NCBI RefSeq assembly: GCF_024347195.1
Contig: NZ_AP025281.1
Location: 5,144,345-5,208,344 of the forward strand
From: Aliamphritea hakodatensis
GTDB taxonomy: Bacteria; Pseudomonadota; Gammaproteobacteria; Pseudomonadales; Balneatricaceae
DNA: 64,000 bases
Reading direction: 5' to 3'
Shown: positions 9,230-18,481 of the stretch, one piece after another
Position numbering within the stretch: the stretch's first letter is position 1
Layout of the letters: the number at the start of each line of letters is the position of its first letter
The notes under the pieces: generated by a model
Told to the model about the DNA's origin: nothing
The model's database searches: none
What the model saw: only the letters and a program-made list of their open reading frames with translations
Program-made: the position numbers and the translations under genes

Positions 9230-9268
9230 AAGAAAAAACAAAAACGCCGGGCTAAATAGCCCGGCGTT
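9230..9268 (-). terminator. Terminator of the sox operon
   Basis: A perfect 11-bp stem (AACGCCGGGCT / AGCCCGGCGTT, loop AAAT) is followed on the minus strand by a T-rich tail. It is 40 bp beyond the stop of the last gene of the soxBDAG-oxidoreductase run. Confidence 0.92.
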
Positions 9269-9307
9269 TGGGTTGCGGTCAACAACCAGAAAATAACACT
9301 GGAGTGA

Positions 9308-10651
9308 TCAGCTCCAAGGGAATGGGCTGTTAGAAGTCGGGTGCAACTTACCCTCTTCAAAACGGGAGAACCGGAAAGGCTCCAGCAGGCTTGGCTTCTC
9401 ACCCACGACCTGTTCAGCCACCAGCTTACCTACGCCCAGCATCTTGTAACCGTGGTTAGAATCTGCGATCACGAAGCAGTTCTTACGGAAGGTGTCGAAT
9501 ACCGGGAAGCTGTCCGGCGTGAAGCAACCGATACCGCCGGAGGCTTCGTCCTTATACTTAGGAATCGTGCCTTCGAAACGCTTCTGACAGTGTGCCAGAG
9601 CAGATACCCACATGTGTGCAAAGTCAGGGCCTACGATGAACTCAGGGGACTCAGGCCCGTACGGATCAACCTGAACCGCATCAGCAGGCTTATCAACGAT
9701 GAAGGGTGCCGCACCGCCCTGTACACCGCCGAAGTGGTAGTCAGGCTTGTAGTAAATGCCCCACATGTCTTCGGTGATCAGGGAACCGTCTACATCGGAA
9801 TACAGCGGCGCATTGCTGTCTACGTGAATAACCGGTGGCATCTTGCCGTCGTTAGTCACCTGCAAGCCAGGGTCCACACCCAGAGTACCTTCCTGCAGTG
9901 ACCAGTACACCCACATCGGTACGTCGGTGGCAATCTGGCCAGACGTCGGGTTCTTGATGTTGATGTGCTTCGGCAGGTCCAGCATTTCCCAGAAAGATTT
10001 CACCCACGGGCCGGCACCGATAACCACGTAATCGGTTTCGATGTCGCCCTTATTGGTTTCAACCTTGGTGATCGCGCCGTCAGTGGCCTGCTGGAAGCCG
10101 GTCACGGTTACACCGGTGATGATACGTACGCCTTCGGCTTCTGCTTTAGCCGCCAGACCGTACATCGCCTTAGTGTTGTTAGCATAGCCACCTGGCATTT
10201 CGTGCAGTACCGAGGTGATGCCCTGTGCCTGCCAGTCGTGGAAGATGGTCTTCATGTAATCGGTACAGTCTTTTTCACCTTCGATGAACTTAGACTCATA
10301 ACCGATGGCCTGCTGCTGTTCGTAAATGGAAGCAACGTCTTCATGCATGGATTCCGGGCTGATCTGCATATAGCCAACCGGGTGGTAGCTGTATGCCTCC
10401 GGATCGCTTTCCCATACTTTCACACTGTGTGCCATCAGCTCACGCATTGCCGGCTGAAAATAGTTGTTACGGATAACACCGCAGGCGATGCCGGTCGCAC
10501 CGGCAGAGATGCCGGACTTATCCAGAATGATAATGTCTTCGCCGCTGCCTTTACCGCGTTTTTTCAGTTCCAGCGCCAGGTGATACGCGGTGCTCAGACC
10601 GTGAATACCGGCACCAACGATCACATAAGGTGAACTCTTTGGGAATGCCAT
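9308..10651 (-). CDS. FAD-dependent oxidoreductase of the DAO family, sarcosine/N-methyl-amino-acid type
   Basis: The 447-residue protein opens with a dinucleotide fold, VGAGIHGLS at residues 12-20, as in D-amino-acid oxidase and sarcosine oxidase beta-like flavoproteins. It also has the late FAD-contact region NHGYKMLGVGK. It is the last gene after soxG (131 bp gap) and shares the operon terminator, so it probably oxidises an N-methylated amino acid upstream or beside sarcosine, such as dimethylglycine. It is longer than SoxB and lacks the GcvT-like domain of dimethylglycine oxidases. The substrate is inference. Confidence 0.75.
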   Translation of the reverse strand: MAFPKSSPYVIVGAGIHGLSTAYHLALELKKRGKGSGEDIIILDKSGISAGATGIACGVIRNNYFQPAMRELMAHSVKVWESDPEAYSYHPVGYMQISPESMHEDVASIYEQQQAIGYESKFIEGEKDCTDYMKTIFHDWQAQGITSVLHEMPGGYANNTKAMYGLAAKAEAEGVRIITGVTVTGFQQATDGAITKVETNKGDIETDYVVIGAGPWVKSFWEMLDLPKHINIKNPTSGQIATDVPMWVYWSLQEGTLGVDPGLQVTNDGKMPPVIHVDSNAPLYSDVDGSLITEDMWGIYYKPDYHFGGVQGGAAPFIVDKPADAVQVDPYGPESPEFIVGPDFAHMWVSALAHCQKRFEGTIPKYKDEASGGIGCFTPDSFPVFDTFRKNCFVIADSNHGYKMLGVGKLVAEQVVGEKPSLLEPFRFSRFEEGKLHPTSNSPFPWS

Positions 10652-10781
10652 GTTGTCGTTCCTGTTATTTTTGCAGGACTGAAGTCCCGTCTACTTATTG
10701 CAATTTGTTGTTTGCCGCCATCACCGCAGAATCACGGTCTGGCCGCTGATTTTTATGAACCCGGCCGAAACCGGGTCCGGA

Positions 10782-11495
10782 TCACGCCAGTAGCGCAGCC
10801 AGACCTGCCGGCTTGCCACCAAATTCATCCATTGCGTCCTGCAGGCAATCCCACATGAACTCAACTGAACTCACATCACACAGCAGGTGGAAGGCCAGCA
10901 CGGTGCTGCCATCCGCCAACTGCACATCATCACGGATCAGAATGCTGTTTAACCGGGCTACAGAGGTTTGCGCCACCTGGTGGTTGGCAAACTCTTCCGC
11001 GGCAAAATCAATGCCGCAGACCTTAGCCAGCATGTCCCGTAAATGTTCTCCGGTCAGCAACAGCCAGGCGTGGCTGTCGCTGCGTGGCAGTGAATAGCAA
11101 GCAGTGTCTGCATCCATTTGCCAGATATTTTCCAGTTGCTGAGGCTTGTCAGCCGTGACCTGTAAATCGCTGAGGATCAGGTGTTCCTGTACCGACAGGC
11201 TCGCCACCAGGGAACCGTCCTGCTGACGGGTTGCCCGGTTCGGTGCTGCCGGGATATCAACGCCCTGCTGTGTCAGCCATTGCGGTGCCTGACGGCCCTT
11301 AAAACCGCTGCGTGGCAGCATGGAAAGATCCACCATCGCCAGTGATTTCAGCTGCTGAGCATCGTCTGCCGCAAACTGTTTAACCACGGTTGCGCCGTTC
11401 AGGCCGGCAAATTCCGCACCGGCTTTCTGTTGCTTACGGTACAGCTGGCTACGGCGTAAACCGCTCTCCGGCGCTGCTGTTACAAATTCATTCAT
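10782..11495 (-). CDS. soxG: Sarcosine oxidase gamma subunit
   Basis: The 237-residue protein has a GcvT/YgfZ-like fold of the SoxG type. Position and length fit the gamma subunit of heterotetrameric sarcosine oxidase. It begins 21 bp after soxA ends, in the order soxB-soxD-soxA-soxG. The gamma subunit is structural and helps assemble the complex that turns sarcosine, O2 and tetrahydrofolate into glycine, H2O2 and methylene-tetrahydrofolate. Confidence 0.88.
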   Translation of the reverse strand: MNEFVTAAPESGLRRSQLYRKQQKAGAEFAGLNGATVVKQFAADDAQQLKSLAMVDLSMLPRSGFKGRQAPQWLTQQGVDIPAAPNRATRQQDGSLVASLSVQEHLILSDLQVTADKPQQLENIWQMDADTACYSLPRSDSHAWLLLTGEHLRDMLAKVCGIDFAAEEFANHQVAQTSVARLNSILIRDDVQLADGSTVLAFHLLCDVSSVEFMWDCLQDAMDEFGGKPAGLAALLA

Positions 11496-11516
11496 CTCAT
11501 TTTCCTCGCAGCGGGA

Positions 11517-14447
11517 TTACAGGTTCTGACGGGCAGTGTCAGGGTCATAGAAAGGCAGCGCGACCACCTTGGCCGCTACCGGCGCACCATCAACTTTAAT
11601 GACGATGTCGCTGCCCGGCTCAGTTTTACCCGGCGGTACATAAGCCATCCCCACCGGCTTACCCAGTGTCGGGGAGTAGTTACAGGAGGTTACCCGGCCG
11701 GTCATTCTGTCGCCATCGACCACCAGATGGCTTTCTTCCGGCTGAGGTGCCTTAGGGTCATCAACCACGAAGCCCACCAGTGAACGGTACTGCGGTTCTT
11801 TGTTCAGCTCACGGATAATCCGCTGGCCCACAAAGAACGGCTTCTTGTTGGAAACCGCCCAGCCCATCTGTACTTCTTCCGGCGTGGACATAGCGTCGGT
11901 ATCCTGACCGATAATGATATGGCCTTTTTCCAGACGCAGTACCCGCTGGGCTTCAATGCCGAAGGGCTTAATGCCGTGCGCTTCACCGGCCGCCATCAGG
12001 GCATCCCAGAGGGCTTCACCGGCGTGTTGCGGTACGTGTACTTCGTAACCCAGTTCACCGACGAAACCGACGCGGATCACCCGGGCCTGAACACCCGCCA
12101 CATGGCCTTCACGCACCCCCATGTACGGGAATGCTTCACTGCTCAGGTCGATGTCTTCACACAGTTGGCTCAGGACTTCACGGGCTTTAGGACCGGCAAT
12201 GTTCACACCGCACCAGGCGGAGGTCACATTGGCAATGTCCACATCCAGACACCACTGAGCGTTCCACTTGAGCATGTTCTGATACACACGGTCGACACCG
12301 CCAGTGGTGGCTGTCACGTAGAACAGCTGATCGTGGAAACGGCAGCTTACACCGTCATCAATCACCACCCCGGCTTCATTGGTCATCAAGGCGTAACGGG
12401 CACGGCCCAGCGGCTGCTTGGCAAAACCAAAGGTGTATACCCGGTTGAGGAATTCACCGGCATCCGGGCCGCGTACTTCAATGCCGCCTAAAGTAGATAC
12501 ATCCACCAGACCGACATTGTTACGTACGTTGTTTACTTCCGCAGCGATGCAGTTATCACGCTGGTTTACCGGGCCGTAATAGGCCGGACGGAACCAGGCG
12601 CCGGCCTGCAGCATCTGCGCACCGGCTTCCAGGTGACGGTGGTGCATATTGGTGTAACGGGCCGGATAGAAGCTGCGGCCTGCCAGATGCCCCAGACGTT
12701 CCGGCGCAAACGGCGGCCGCGCCGTGGTAACACCGGTCTGGGCAACACTCTTACCGGTAGCATTCGCGACGATACGGGCAGTGGCCAATGCTGAGTGACG
12801 GCCCTGAGAAGGCCCCATGCCACAGGTTGAATAACGCTTCACCAGCTGCACGTGCTCATAGCCGTCGCGGGTGGCATTCACAATGTCTTTAATCTGCAGA
12901 TCTTCATCGAAATCGACGAACTCTTTCCCCTTCGGATGCGGGAAGATCGGCCAGCTGTAGTTCGGGCTGTTGGCGCTGTCATCAGCAACCGGGGCCGGCT
13001 CAGGCATTGCGCTGACGCGCTCAACAGTTTCAGCCAGACGGTTAACCGCAATCGCCGCAGCCCGCTGGGCATCGCCACACACCGCATTCACCGACCAGTT
13101 CGCATTCACGGAACCGGCAATCTGGAACGCCTTCGGCAGCTTACTCAGGGTGAACATGGCGGTATCATCGTTGTAGCTTAGCTGACCACCGGCCTGACAA
13201 ATCAACTGATACGTCGGGGTATAGCCCACCGCCATACACAGCAGGTCACAGGCGAAGGTTTCACCCTTGTCGGCACATGTGCCTTTGCTGATCTGCTGAC
13301 GAATCTCAACGGCGGATAAGTGCTTCTTATCCGAGCTGGCGTTTGCAGCGTATACCGCATGGTTGCTCAGAATCCGCACGCCACGCTGGCTCACCGCCTG
13401 CATCAGTTCGCTTTCCGGTGCAGCATCACGCAGTTCGGCAACGGCTACCACTTCAATGCCGGCATCCAGCATATCCAGTGCAGTGGCATAGCCTTCATCA
13501 TTACCGGTAACGACTACCGCTTTCTGGCCCGGCTTTACGCCGTAGAGCTTAATCAGACGCTGGATCGCGCTGGACATCATCACGCCCGGCAGATCGTTGT
13601 TGTGGAAGACCGCCTGCTGTTCCAGCGAGCCCACACACATGATGGCTTCTTTGGCGCGTACCTTATAAAGGCGTTTTCCCTGAATGACCGGCAACCAGTT
13701 ATCACCGAAGTAACCGTTACAGACCGCATCCAGTTTCACATCAATGTTAGCGTGGCTTTCAATGTCAGCAATCATCGCCTGACGCAGCGCTTCTGCCTGC
13801 GTACCTTCTGCATCCAGACGGCTGTACGCCAGGCTGCCACCCAGTACCGGGTTCTCATCCACCAGCAGCACTTTCGCGCCCTGTTCTGCTGCCTGAATGG
13901 CCGCGGTCATCCCCGCAGGGCCGGCACCGACAACCACTAAATCGTAGAAGCTGTACTGCTTGTCGTAATATTCCGGTTCAAAGGTATCGTCTACCACACC
14001 CAGACCAGCCGCTTTACGGATTACCGGCGCCCACTTTTCCCAGGCACCGGCCGGCTTGTAAAATGCCTTGTAATAGAAGCCCACCGGCATGAACTTGCTG
14101 AACATGCCCAGATGGCGGCTGCTGTCTTTTTCCAGACTGCCGGTAAAGTTCTGACCGGATACATTCAGGCCATCACGGATGGTTTCCCGGTCGGCCAGAA
14201 CGTTAGGGTCTGATGGCAGCTGAACCAGGGTATTGGCATCCTGACCGGCCATGGTTAACGCACCGCGCGGACGGTGGTACTTAAATGAACGGCTGATCAG
14301 CCACTGGCCGTTAGCGGCCAGTGCGCTGGCGATGGTGTCGCCGGCAAAGCCTTTAAATTCGCGGCCGTCAAAAGAGAAGTTAACGGTTTTGCTGCGATCG
14401 ACCAGCAAACCGCCATTAGCCAGTCGGTTATCGTTATAAACAGGCAC
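11517..14447 (-). CDS. soxA: Sarcosine oxidase alpha subunit
   Basis: The 976-residue protein has the normal full length. Visible in order: an N-terminal ferredoxin-like region with FKYHRPRG (about residue 55), a dinucleotide fold VVVGAGPAGM near 171-180, a second NAD-binding segment, and a C-terminal GcvT-like folate domain (from about residue 590) containing GELGYEVHVP. The subunit binds NAD and tetrahydrofolate and traps the formaldehyde-level carbon. It is separated from soxD by 2 bp, so translation is probably coupled. Confidence 0.95.
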   Translation of the reverse strand: MPVYNDNRLANGGLLVDRSKTVNFSFDGREFKGFAGDTIASALAANGQWLISRSFKYHRPRGALTMAGQDANTLVQLPSDPNVLADRETIRDGLNVSGQNFTGSLEKDSSRHLGMFSKFMPVGFYYKAFYKPAGAWEKWAPVIRKAAGLGVVDDTFEPEYYDKQYSFYDLVVVGAGPAGMTAAIQAAEQGAKVLLVDENPVLGGSLAYSRLDAEGTQAEALRQAMIADIESHANIDVKLDAVCNGYFGDNWLPVIQGKRLYKVRAKEAIMCVGSLEQQAVFHNNDLPGVMMSSAIQRLIKLYGVKPGQKAVVVTGNDEGYATALDMLDAGIEVVAVAELRDAAPESELMQAVSQRGVRILSNHAVYAANASSDKKHLSAVEIRQQISKGTCADKGETFACDLLCMAVGYTPTYQLICQAGGQLSYNDDTAMFTLSKLPKAFQIAGSVNANWSVNAVCGDAQRAAAIAVNRLAETVERVSAMPEPAPVADDSANSPNYSWPIFPHPKGKEFVDFDEDLQIKDIVNATRDGYEHVQLVKRYSTCGMGPSQGRHSALATARIVANATGKSVAQTGVTTARPPFAPERLGHLAGRSFYPARYTNMHHRHLEAGAQMLQAGAWFRPAYYGPVNQRDNCIAAEVNNVRNNVGLVDVSTLGGIEVRGPDAGEFLNRVYTFGFAKQPLGRARYALMTNEAGVVIDDGVSCRFHDQLFYVTATTGGVDRVYQNMLKWNAQWCLDVDIANVTSAWCGVNIAGPKAREVLSQLCEDIDLSSEAFPYMGVREGHVAGVQARVIRVGFVGELGYEVHVPQHAGEALWDALMAAGEAHGIKPFGIEAQRVLRLEKGHIIIGQDTDAMSTPEEVQMGWAVSNKKPFFVGQRIIRELNKEPQYRSLVGFVVDDPKAPQPEESHLVVDGDRMTGRVTSCNYSPTLGKPVGMAYVPPGKTEPGSDIVIKVDGAPVAAKVVALPFYDPDTARQNL

Positions 14448-14449
14448 AG

Positions 14450-14743
14450 TTACTCTCCTTCCACAGCGGTAAATTCAACCCGCTGATTAAATACTTCGCT
14501 GGCGGGAAACGTTCTGATGATTTCGTCGGTAATGGTGTTACGTTCCGCCAGAAACCAGTACGACGTCGCACTGTGACACCACCATTCGCGGACCACACCC
14601 GCGGCGTTTTCGTGGAAGTAAACATGCTCAACCCATTCGCGGCTGTCGCAGCGGTTCGGGTCCGGCATTTCATGCAGCTCACCGCCGTAAATAAATTCGG
14701 AGATATTGCGCGGCCCGTTCAGCGGGCAGTTCAGTATTTTCAT
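14450..14743 (-). CDS. soxD: Sarcosine oxidase delta subunit, variant without the usual zinc ligands
   Basis: The 97-residue protein sits between soxB and soxA with 16-bp and 2-bp gaps. Classic SoxD binds zinc with Cys6, Cys9, a His and a late Cys. Here Cys6 is kept (NCPLNG) but position 9 is Asn, and the distal motif reads WWCHSATS, with Ser where the second late Cys is expected. This looks like a distinct SoxD subfamily rather than a broken gene, since the reading frame and context are intact. Confidence 0.85.
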   Translation of the reverse strand: MKILNCPLNGPRNISEFIYGGELHEMPDPNRCDSREWVEHVYFHENAAGVVREWWCHSATSYWFLAERNTITDEIIRTFPASEVFNQRVEFTAVEGE

Positions 14744-14759
14744 GACTTTTTTCTCCCGC

Positions 14760-16004
14760 TTAGTGGCTGGCTGCCGTCGCGCCGGCTTCGTTGATTTGCT
14801 GATGACGGTAGAAACGTTCCAGCTCGAACGGCTTGATCAGTTCCGGTGGCTTACCGGTGGCAACCAGCTCCGCCATGGTCTGGCCGCAAATCGGCGTCGC
14901 CTTGAAACCCCAGGTGCCCCAACCGGCATCCAGATAGTAATTTTCTACCGGGCTCAGACCCATAATCGGGCTGTAATCCGGGGTCATATCCGTGATACCG
15001 GCCCACTGACGCATCAGCCGCGCCTGTGACAGGAACGGGAACAGTTCCAGCGCCGCAGCCGCCAGCGACTCTTTCATATCCAGCGTGGAACGGGTGTTGT
15101 ACAGCGGATACGGGTCTGAACCGCCACCGATAACAAATTCACCACGGGAGGTCTGATGTACATAGACGTGAACGTGCGGCGAGCTGACGTGTGGGGTCAG
15201 CAGCGGCTTGTACGGTTGGGTAACCATCGCCTGTAACGGGAAGCTGTGGACCGGCAGTTTGATACCCGCCATTTTCGCCACTACCGAGCTGGTACCGGCA
15301 ACCGCCTGTACCACAGAACCACAGTTAATGGTGCCGCGGTTGGTTTTAACCCCGGTGACCTTGCCGTTGCTGATCAGCACATCTTCCACTTCGGTCAGCT
15401 GGTGCAGTTCAACACCGCGCTCGCAGGCGCCTTTCATGTAGCCCCATGCCACGGCATCGTGACGGGCAGTGGCACCGTCGGCATGCCACAGGCCTGCCAT
15501 GATCGGATAACGGCCGTCTTCCGGCATATTCAGGTTCGGCACCAGTTCACGGATAGTCTGACGGTCCACCAGCTCGGAACGCACGCCCAGATGCTGGTTA
15601 ACCTCGGCTCGCCAGCGGAAGCTGCGCACGGCAGCATCACTGTGCGCCAGGGTAAGCTGACCACGGTTTTCCATCATGATGTTGTAACCGAATTCATTAC
15701 TCAGATTCTGATACAGCTTCACCGAATCCCGGTAAAAGCTGACACCTTCTTCGGTCAGATAGTTAGAACGGATTACCGCGGTATTCCGGGCAGTGTTACC
15801 GCCCCCCAGATACCCTTTATCCAGCACGGCAATGTTAGTCACGCCGTGATACTTGGACAGGTAATACGCACAGGCCGCCCCGTGGCCACCGGCACCGATG
15901 ATGACCACGTCGTAATGTTTCTTCAGCTCCGTGCTGCTGGGTGTGAAATGGTGCTGTGCCGGATATTCCTTGCTCAGACCATATTTTAATAAGCCAAAAG
16001 GCAT
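14760..16004 (-). CDS. soxB: Sarcosine oxidase beta subunit
   Basis: The 414-residue flavoprotein has VVIIGAGGHGAACAYYLS (about residues 32-49) binding FAD and a C-terminal DAGWGTWGFKATP segment as in SoxB and dimethylglycine dehydrogenases. The beta subunit carries the amine-oxidising active site and the covalent FMN. It is the first gene of the operon. Other members of this group oxidise N-methylproline or related compounds, so the substrate could differ from sarcosine. Confidence 0.93.
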   Translation of the reverse strand: MPFGLLKYGLSKEYPAQHHFTPSSTELKKHYDVVIIGAGGHGAACAYYLSKYHGVTNIAVLDKGYLGGGNTARNTAVIRSNYLTEEGVSFYRDSVKLYQNLSNEFGYNIMMENRGQLTLAHSDAAVRSFRWRAEVNQHLGVRSELVDRQTIRELVPNLNMPEDGRYPIMAGLWHADGATARHDAVAWGYMKGACERGVELHQLTEVEDVLISNGKVTGVKTNRGTINCGSVVQAVAGTSSVVAKMAGIKLPVHSFPLQAMVTQPYKPLLTPHVSSPHVHVYVHQTSRGEFVIGGGSDPYPLYNTRSTLDMKESLAAAALELFPFLSQARLMRQWAGITDMTPDYSPIMGLSPVENYYLDAGWGTWGFKATPICGQTMAELVATGKPPELIKPFELERFYRHQQINEAGATAASH

Positions 16005-16110
16005 TATTGCCTCCCTACCGCGGGTATTTTGTTAGGATCTGGCGTGCAAAAACACGCCCTGATCCGTCCAATATCGGCAATAAATCCAGCAGGTGCAACG
16101 CCTGGCGGGG

Positions 16111-16128
16111 ATTAGTAGTAATACTAAT
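16111..16128. promoter_or_regulatory. Inverted repeat upstream of soxB
   Basis: ATTAGTA (16111-16117), four bases, then TACTAAT (16122-16128) form a perfect dyad in the 194-bp gap upstream of soxB. The gap also holds GGCGTG-CAAAAA-CACGCC (about 16039-16056). Either could be an operator for the sox operon; the regulator is not visible nearby. Confidence 0.4.
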
Positions 16129-16198
16129 AATGGTAAAAAGGAGGGCTTATCAGAACAGGGGAATTCTGTGGGTAATTTACGCTTTTGTGCTAAAACAG

Positions 16199-16504
16199 CT
16201 AGCCAGAAGATTCCGGAAATACTTCATAGGATAACAGAATCAGTTGCCGGAACGCCGGATTCAGCTGCTGCCAGTCAAGCACATCAACCTTAACAGGCAG
16301 GTCAGACTCTTCAAATGCGTCCTGCAAAGCAAACAATACGGTATCGGCAAGAGGCTGTTCTGTCCGGAGGACTATATCCAGATCAGAATGCGGTTTACAG
16401 TCCGGCCGGATTCTGGAACCAAACACCCAAACTTCTGTGCCCGGCACATTAGCGTTCAGGATATCCCTGACCAGCACCTGATACCGTGGCTCAAGGTGTA
16501 GCAT
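16199..16504 (-). CDS. MNT-domain nucleotidyltransferase antitoxin (MntA-like)
   Basis: The 101-residue protein has the minimal nucleotidyltransferase motif GS-x10-DxD exactly: Gly29-Ser30, Asp41 and Asp43, with the third acidic residue Asp74 in VKVDVLDW. In type VII systems this enzyme adds AMP to a tyrosine on the HEPN toxin and silences it. It overlaps the end of the HEPN gene by 14 bp, the usual toxin-first order. Confidence 0.88.
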   Translation of the reverse strand: MLHLEPRYQVLVRDILNANVPGTEVWVFGSRIRPDCKPHSDLDIVLRTEQPLADTVLFALQDAFEESDLPVKVDVLDWQQLNPAFRQLILLSYEVFPESSG

Positions 16505-16925
16505 TTATCACCTGCAAACGCTGCAGAACCTTTGCAGCATCTCCGGCAAACGCGAGTGCGGCATTAAAAACCTGCTCAGCTTTCTGCGGATCATAGGTAT
16601 GCGACGTAATATTGCGGTAACGCCGGTATTCAAACCAGTCTTCAACGTTTTCGATCAGCCCTCTGACAGCGGCGGTACGCAGTAAGTCACGAAAGGAGTA
16701 CTGGTCCACTTCTGCCGGGCTGGCGGCATCCTGTTCAAGCTGCCGTTTCAGCATCTTAAACGTCAGTTCATAGGTAAATTCAAAGTTCTGAATAACACCG
16801 GCTCTGATAAGACGTTTCTGACTCTCAGATAAACCACTGATAAATGCCTCGTCCCGGGCATCCCCAACCGCAGCCTGCAATGAATCCAGAGCGAGCTCCA
16901 GTGCCGTAAGATCCAGTTTTTCCAT
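16491..16925 (-). CDS. HEPN-domain toxin (HepT-like, HI0074 family)
   Basis: The 144-residue all-helical protein belongs to the HI0074 nucleotidyltransferase-partner family. It carries the HEPN RNase motif R-x4-H-x-Y as RNITSHTY at residues 104-111, including the tyrosine that MntA-type antitoxins modify. It is upstream of and overlaps the MNT gene. By family knowledge it is a candidate RNase toxin; activity is inferred. Confidence 0.87.
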   Translation of the reverse strand: MEKLDLTALELALDSLQAAVGDARDEAFISGLSESQKRLIRAGVIQNFEFTYELTFKMLKRQLEQDAASPAEVDQYSFRDLLRTAAVRGLIENVEDWFEYRRYRNITSHTYDPQKAEQVFNAALAFAGDAAKVLQRLQVINATP

Positions 16926-16969
16926 CGCTCAGACCTCCACTCACATCTTAGCAAATTTACCTGCTGGCA

Positions 16970-18229
16970 TTACTTCCGCTTAGACGGTTTCTTCTTACCG
17001 GCACCGGCAGATTTCACAATCTTAGTGCGGGTAACCTTATTGCTGCGGGGCGCTTTACGGGCTTTTTTCAGATACTTTTTCAGGCCTTCGCGCTTACTGA
17101 CTTCAAAACCGTCCATGTAAACCCGCTTAATGCGGCTGCCAATCAGATGCTCGATATCGTTCAGGGTACGTTCTTCTTCACGGCTGACGAACGAAATTGC
17201 CCTGCCCGGCATACCGGCACGGCCGGCACGGCCAACCCGGTGAACATAGTCTTCCGCCAGATACGGCAGGTTAAAGTTAACCACGTGCTCCAGCCCCTGA
17301 ATGTCCAGACCACGGGCGGCAACCTCAGTCGCAATCAGCACCTGAACCTTGCCGGATTTAAAGTCGGCCAGCGCCCGGCGGCGTGCCCCCTGGCTGATAT
17401 CTCCGTGGCAGATAACCCCTTTGATGCCATCAACTTTCAGGTCCATTGCCAGGCTGTCAGCCTGCGCCTTAGTACTGGTAAACACCAGCACCTGAAACCA
17501 GTTTTCTTCTTTGATCAGTTTGGCAAACAGTTCCGGCTTACGCTGCTCATCGATCTCATACACTACATGGTCGATGGTATCGGCAACCACATTCTGCCTG
17601 GCTACCCGGATCACTTCCGGACGCTTCAGCAGCTGTTTGGACAGCTCATTCACTTCCGGAGAAATGGTGGCAGAGAACAACAGACTCTGGCGGCTTTCCG
17701 GGGTCTGCTGCAGGATCTTGCTGACATCCGGCAGGAAGCCCATATCCAGCATCCGGTCCGCTTCATCCAGTACCATAAACTCCACCTGCGACAGGTGCAG
17801 GTTGCATTCAACCGCATGTTCAATCAGCCGGCCGGGGGTAGCAATCAGCAGATCCACGCCTTTTGCCAGTTTATTCGCCTGTTTGGCCACGGTTGTGCCG
17901 CCATACAGGGCCAGCACACTTAATGGCAGATTCTGCGCATAGCGGCCAATGGTATCCGCCAGCTGTTCCGCCAGTTCCCGGGTCGGGGTCAGGATCAGCG
18001 CCCGGACATGTCCCGGCAGCAGGTCTTTTGGCCGCTCGGTCATCTGCTGCAGAATGGGCAGTGCAAACGCGGCGGTTTTCCCGGTGCCGGTCTGGGCATT
18101 GGCCAGAATGTCCTTACCACGGCGTGCCGGCACAATGGCCTGCTGCTGCACGGGCGTCATATCGGTATAACCGCAGGCATCCAGCGCACTTAACAGATCA
18201 GCGGATAAATCGAGAGAGGAGAACTTCAT
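16970..18229 (-). CDS. DEAD-box ATP-dependent RNA helicase, RhlE type
   Basis: The 419-residue protein shows all helicase motifs: the Q-motif region CGYTDMTPVQQQAI, motif I AQTGTGKT (about 46-53), PTRELAEQ, DEAD in VLDEADRMLDMGF, SAT and HRVGRAGRAG. The tail from about residue 385 is Lys/Arg-rich, typical of RhlE/SrmB-like helicases acting in ribosome assembly or RNA decay. It is transcribed alone. Confidence 0.9.
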   Translation of the reverse strand: MKFSSLDLSADLLSALDACGYTDMTPVQQQAIVPARRGKDILANAQTGTGKTAAFALPILQQMTERPKDLLPGHVRALILTPTRELAEQLADTIGRYAQNLPLSVLALYGGTTVAKQANKLAKGVDLLIATPGRLIEHAVECNLHLSQVEFMVLDEADRMLDMGFLPDVSKILQQTPESRQSLLFSATISPEVNELSKQLLKRPEVIRVARQNVVADTIDHVVYEIDEQRKPELFAKLIKEENWFQVLVFTSTKAQADSLAMDLKVDGIKGVICHGDISQGARRRALADFKSGKVQVLIATEVAARGLDIQGLEHVVNFNLPYLAEDYVHRVGRAGRAGMPGRAISFVSREEERTLNDIEHLIGSRIKRVYMDGFEVSKREGLKKYLKKARKAPRSNKVTRTKIVKSAGAGKKKPSKRK

Positions 18230-18481
18230 GGCAAAACCTTTTCTGGCGACCGCTCACGGGTCAGCATCGATTAAAATTGTGCCTATTGTAGAGGATTTGG
18301 CCGCCATTAGAGACTCTTGCTGCACAAATTTCCCGGAATATCCCTGACAGGGCTGTTCACACCATTAAGATTCTGTAAAGTGACCCGGCGGTTAATTAAA
18401 AACAACGTATTACATCCAATAATAAGAACCTGAAAACACCGGTCTGGCGCTTAGCAATACCGGTGCCGTTGCGGAGAATCT

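Noticed and set aside
8998..9255. 85-codon open frame in the long gap
   Set aside because: It lies across the hairpin and the right repeat copy; the translation is Arg/Lys/Ser-rich, without a ribosome site or family signal.
16005..16198. Glycine riboswitch upstream of soxB
   Set aside because: The gap is short and shows only simple dyads, not the tandem conserved glycine-aptamer cores.
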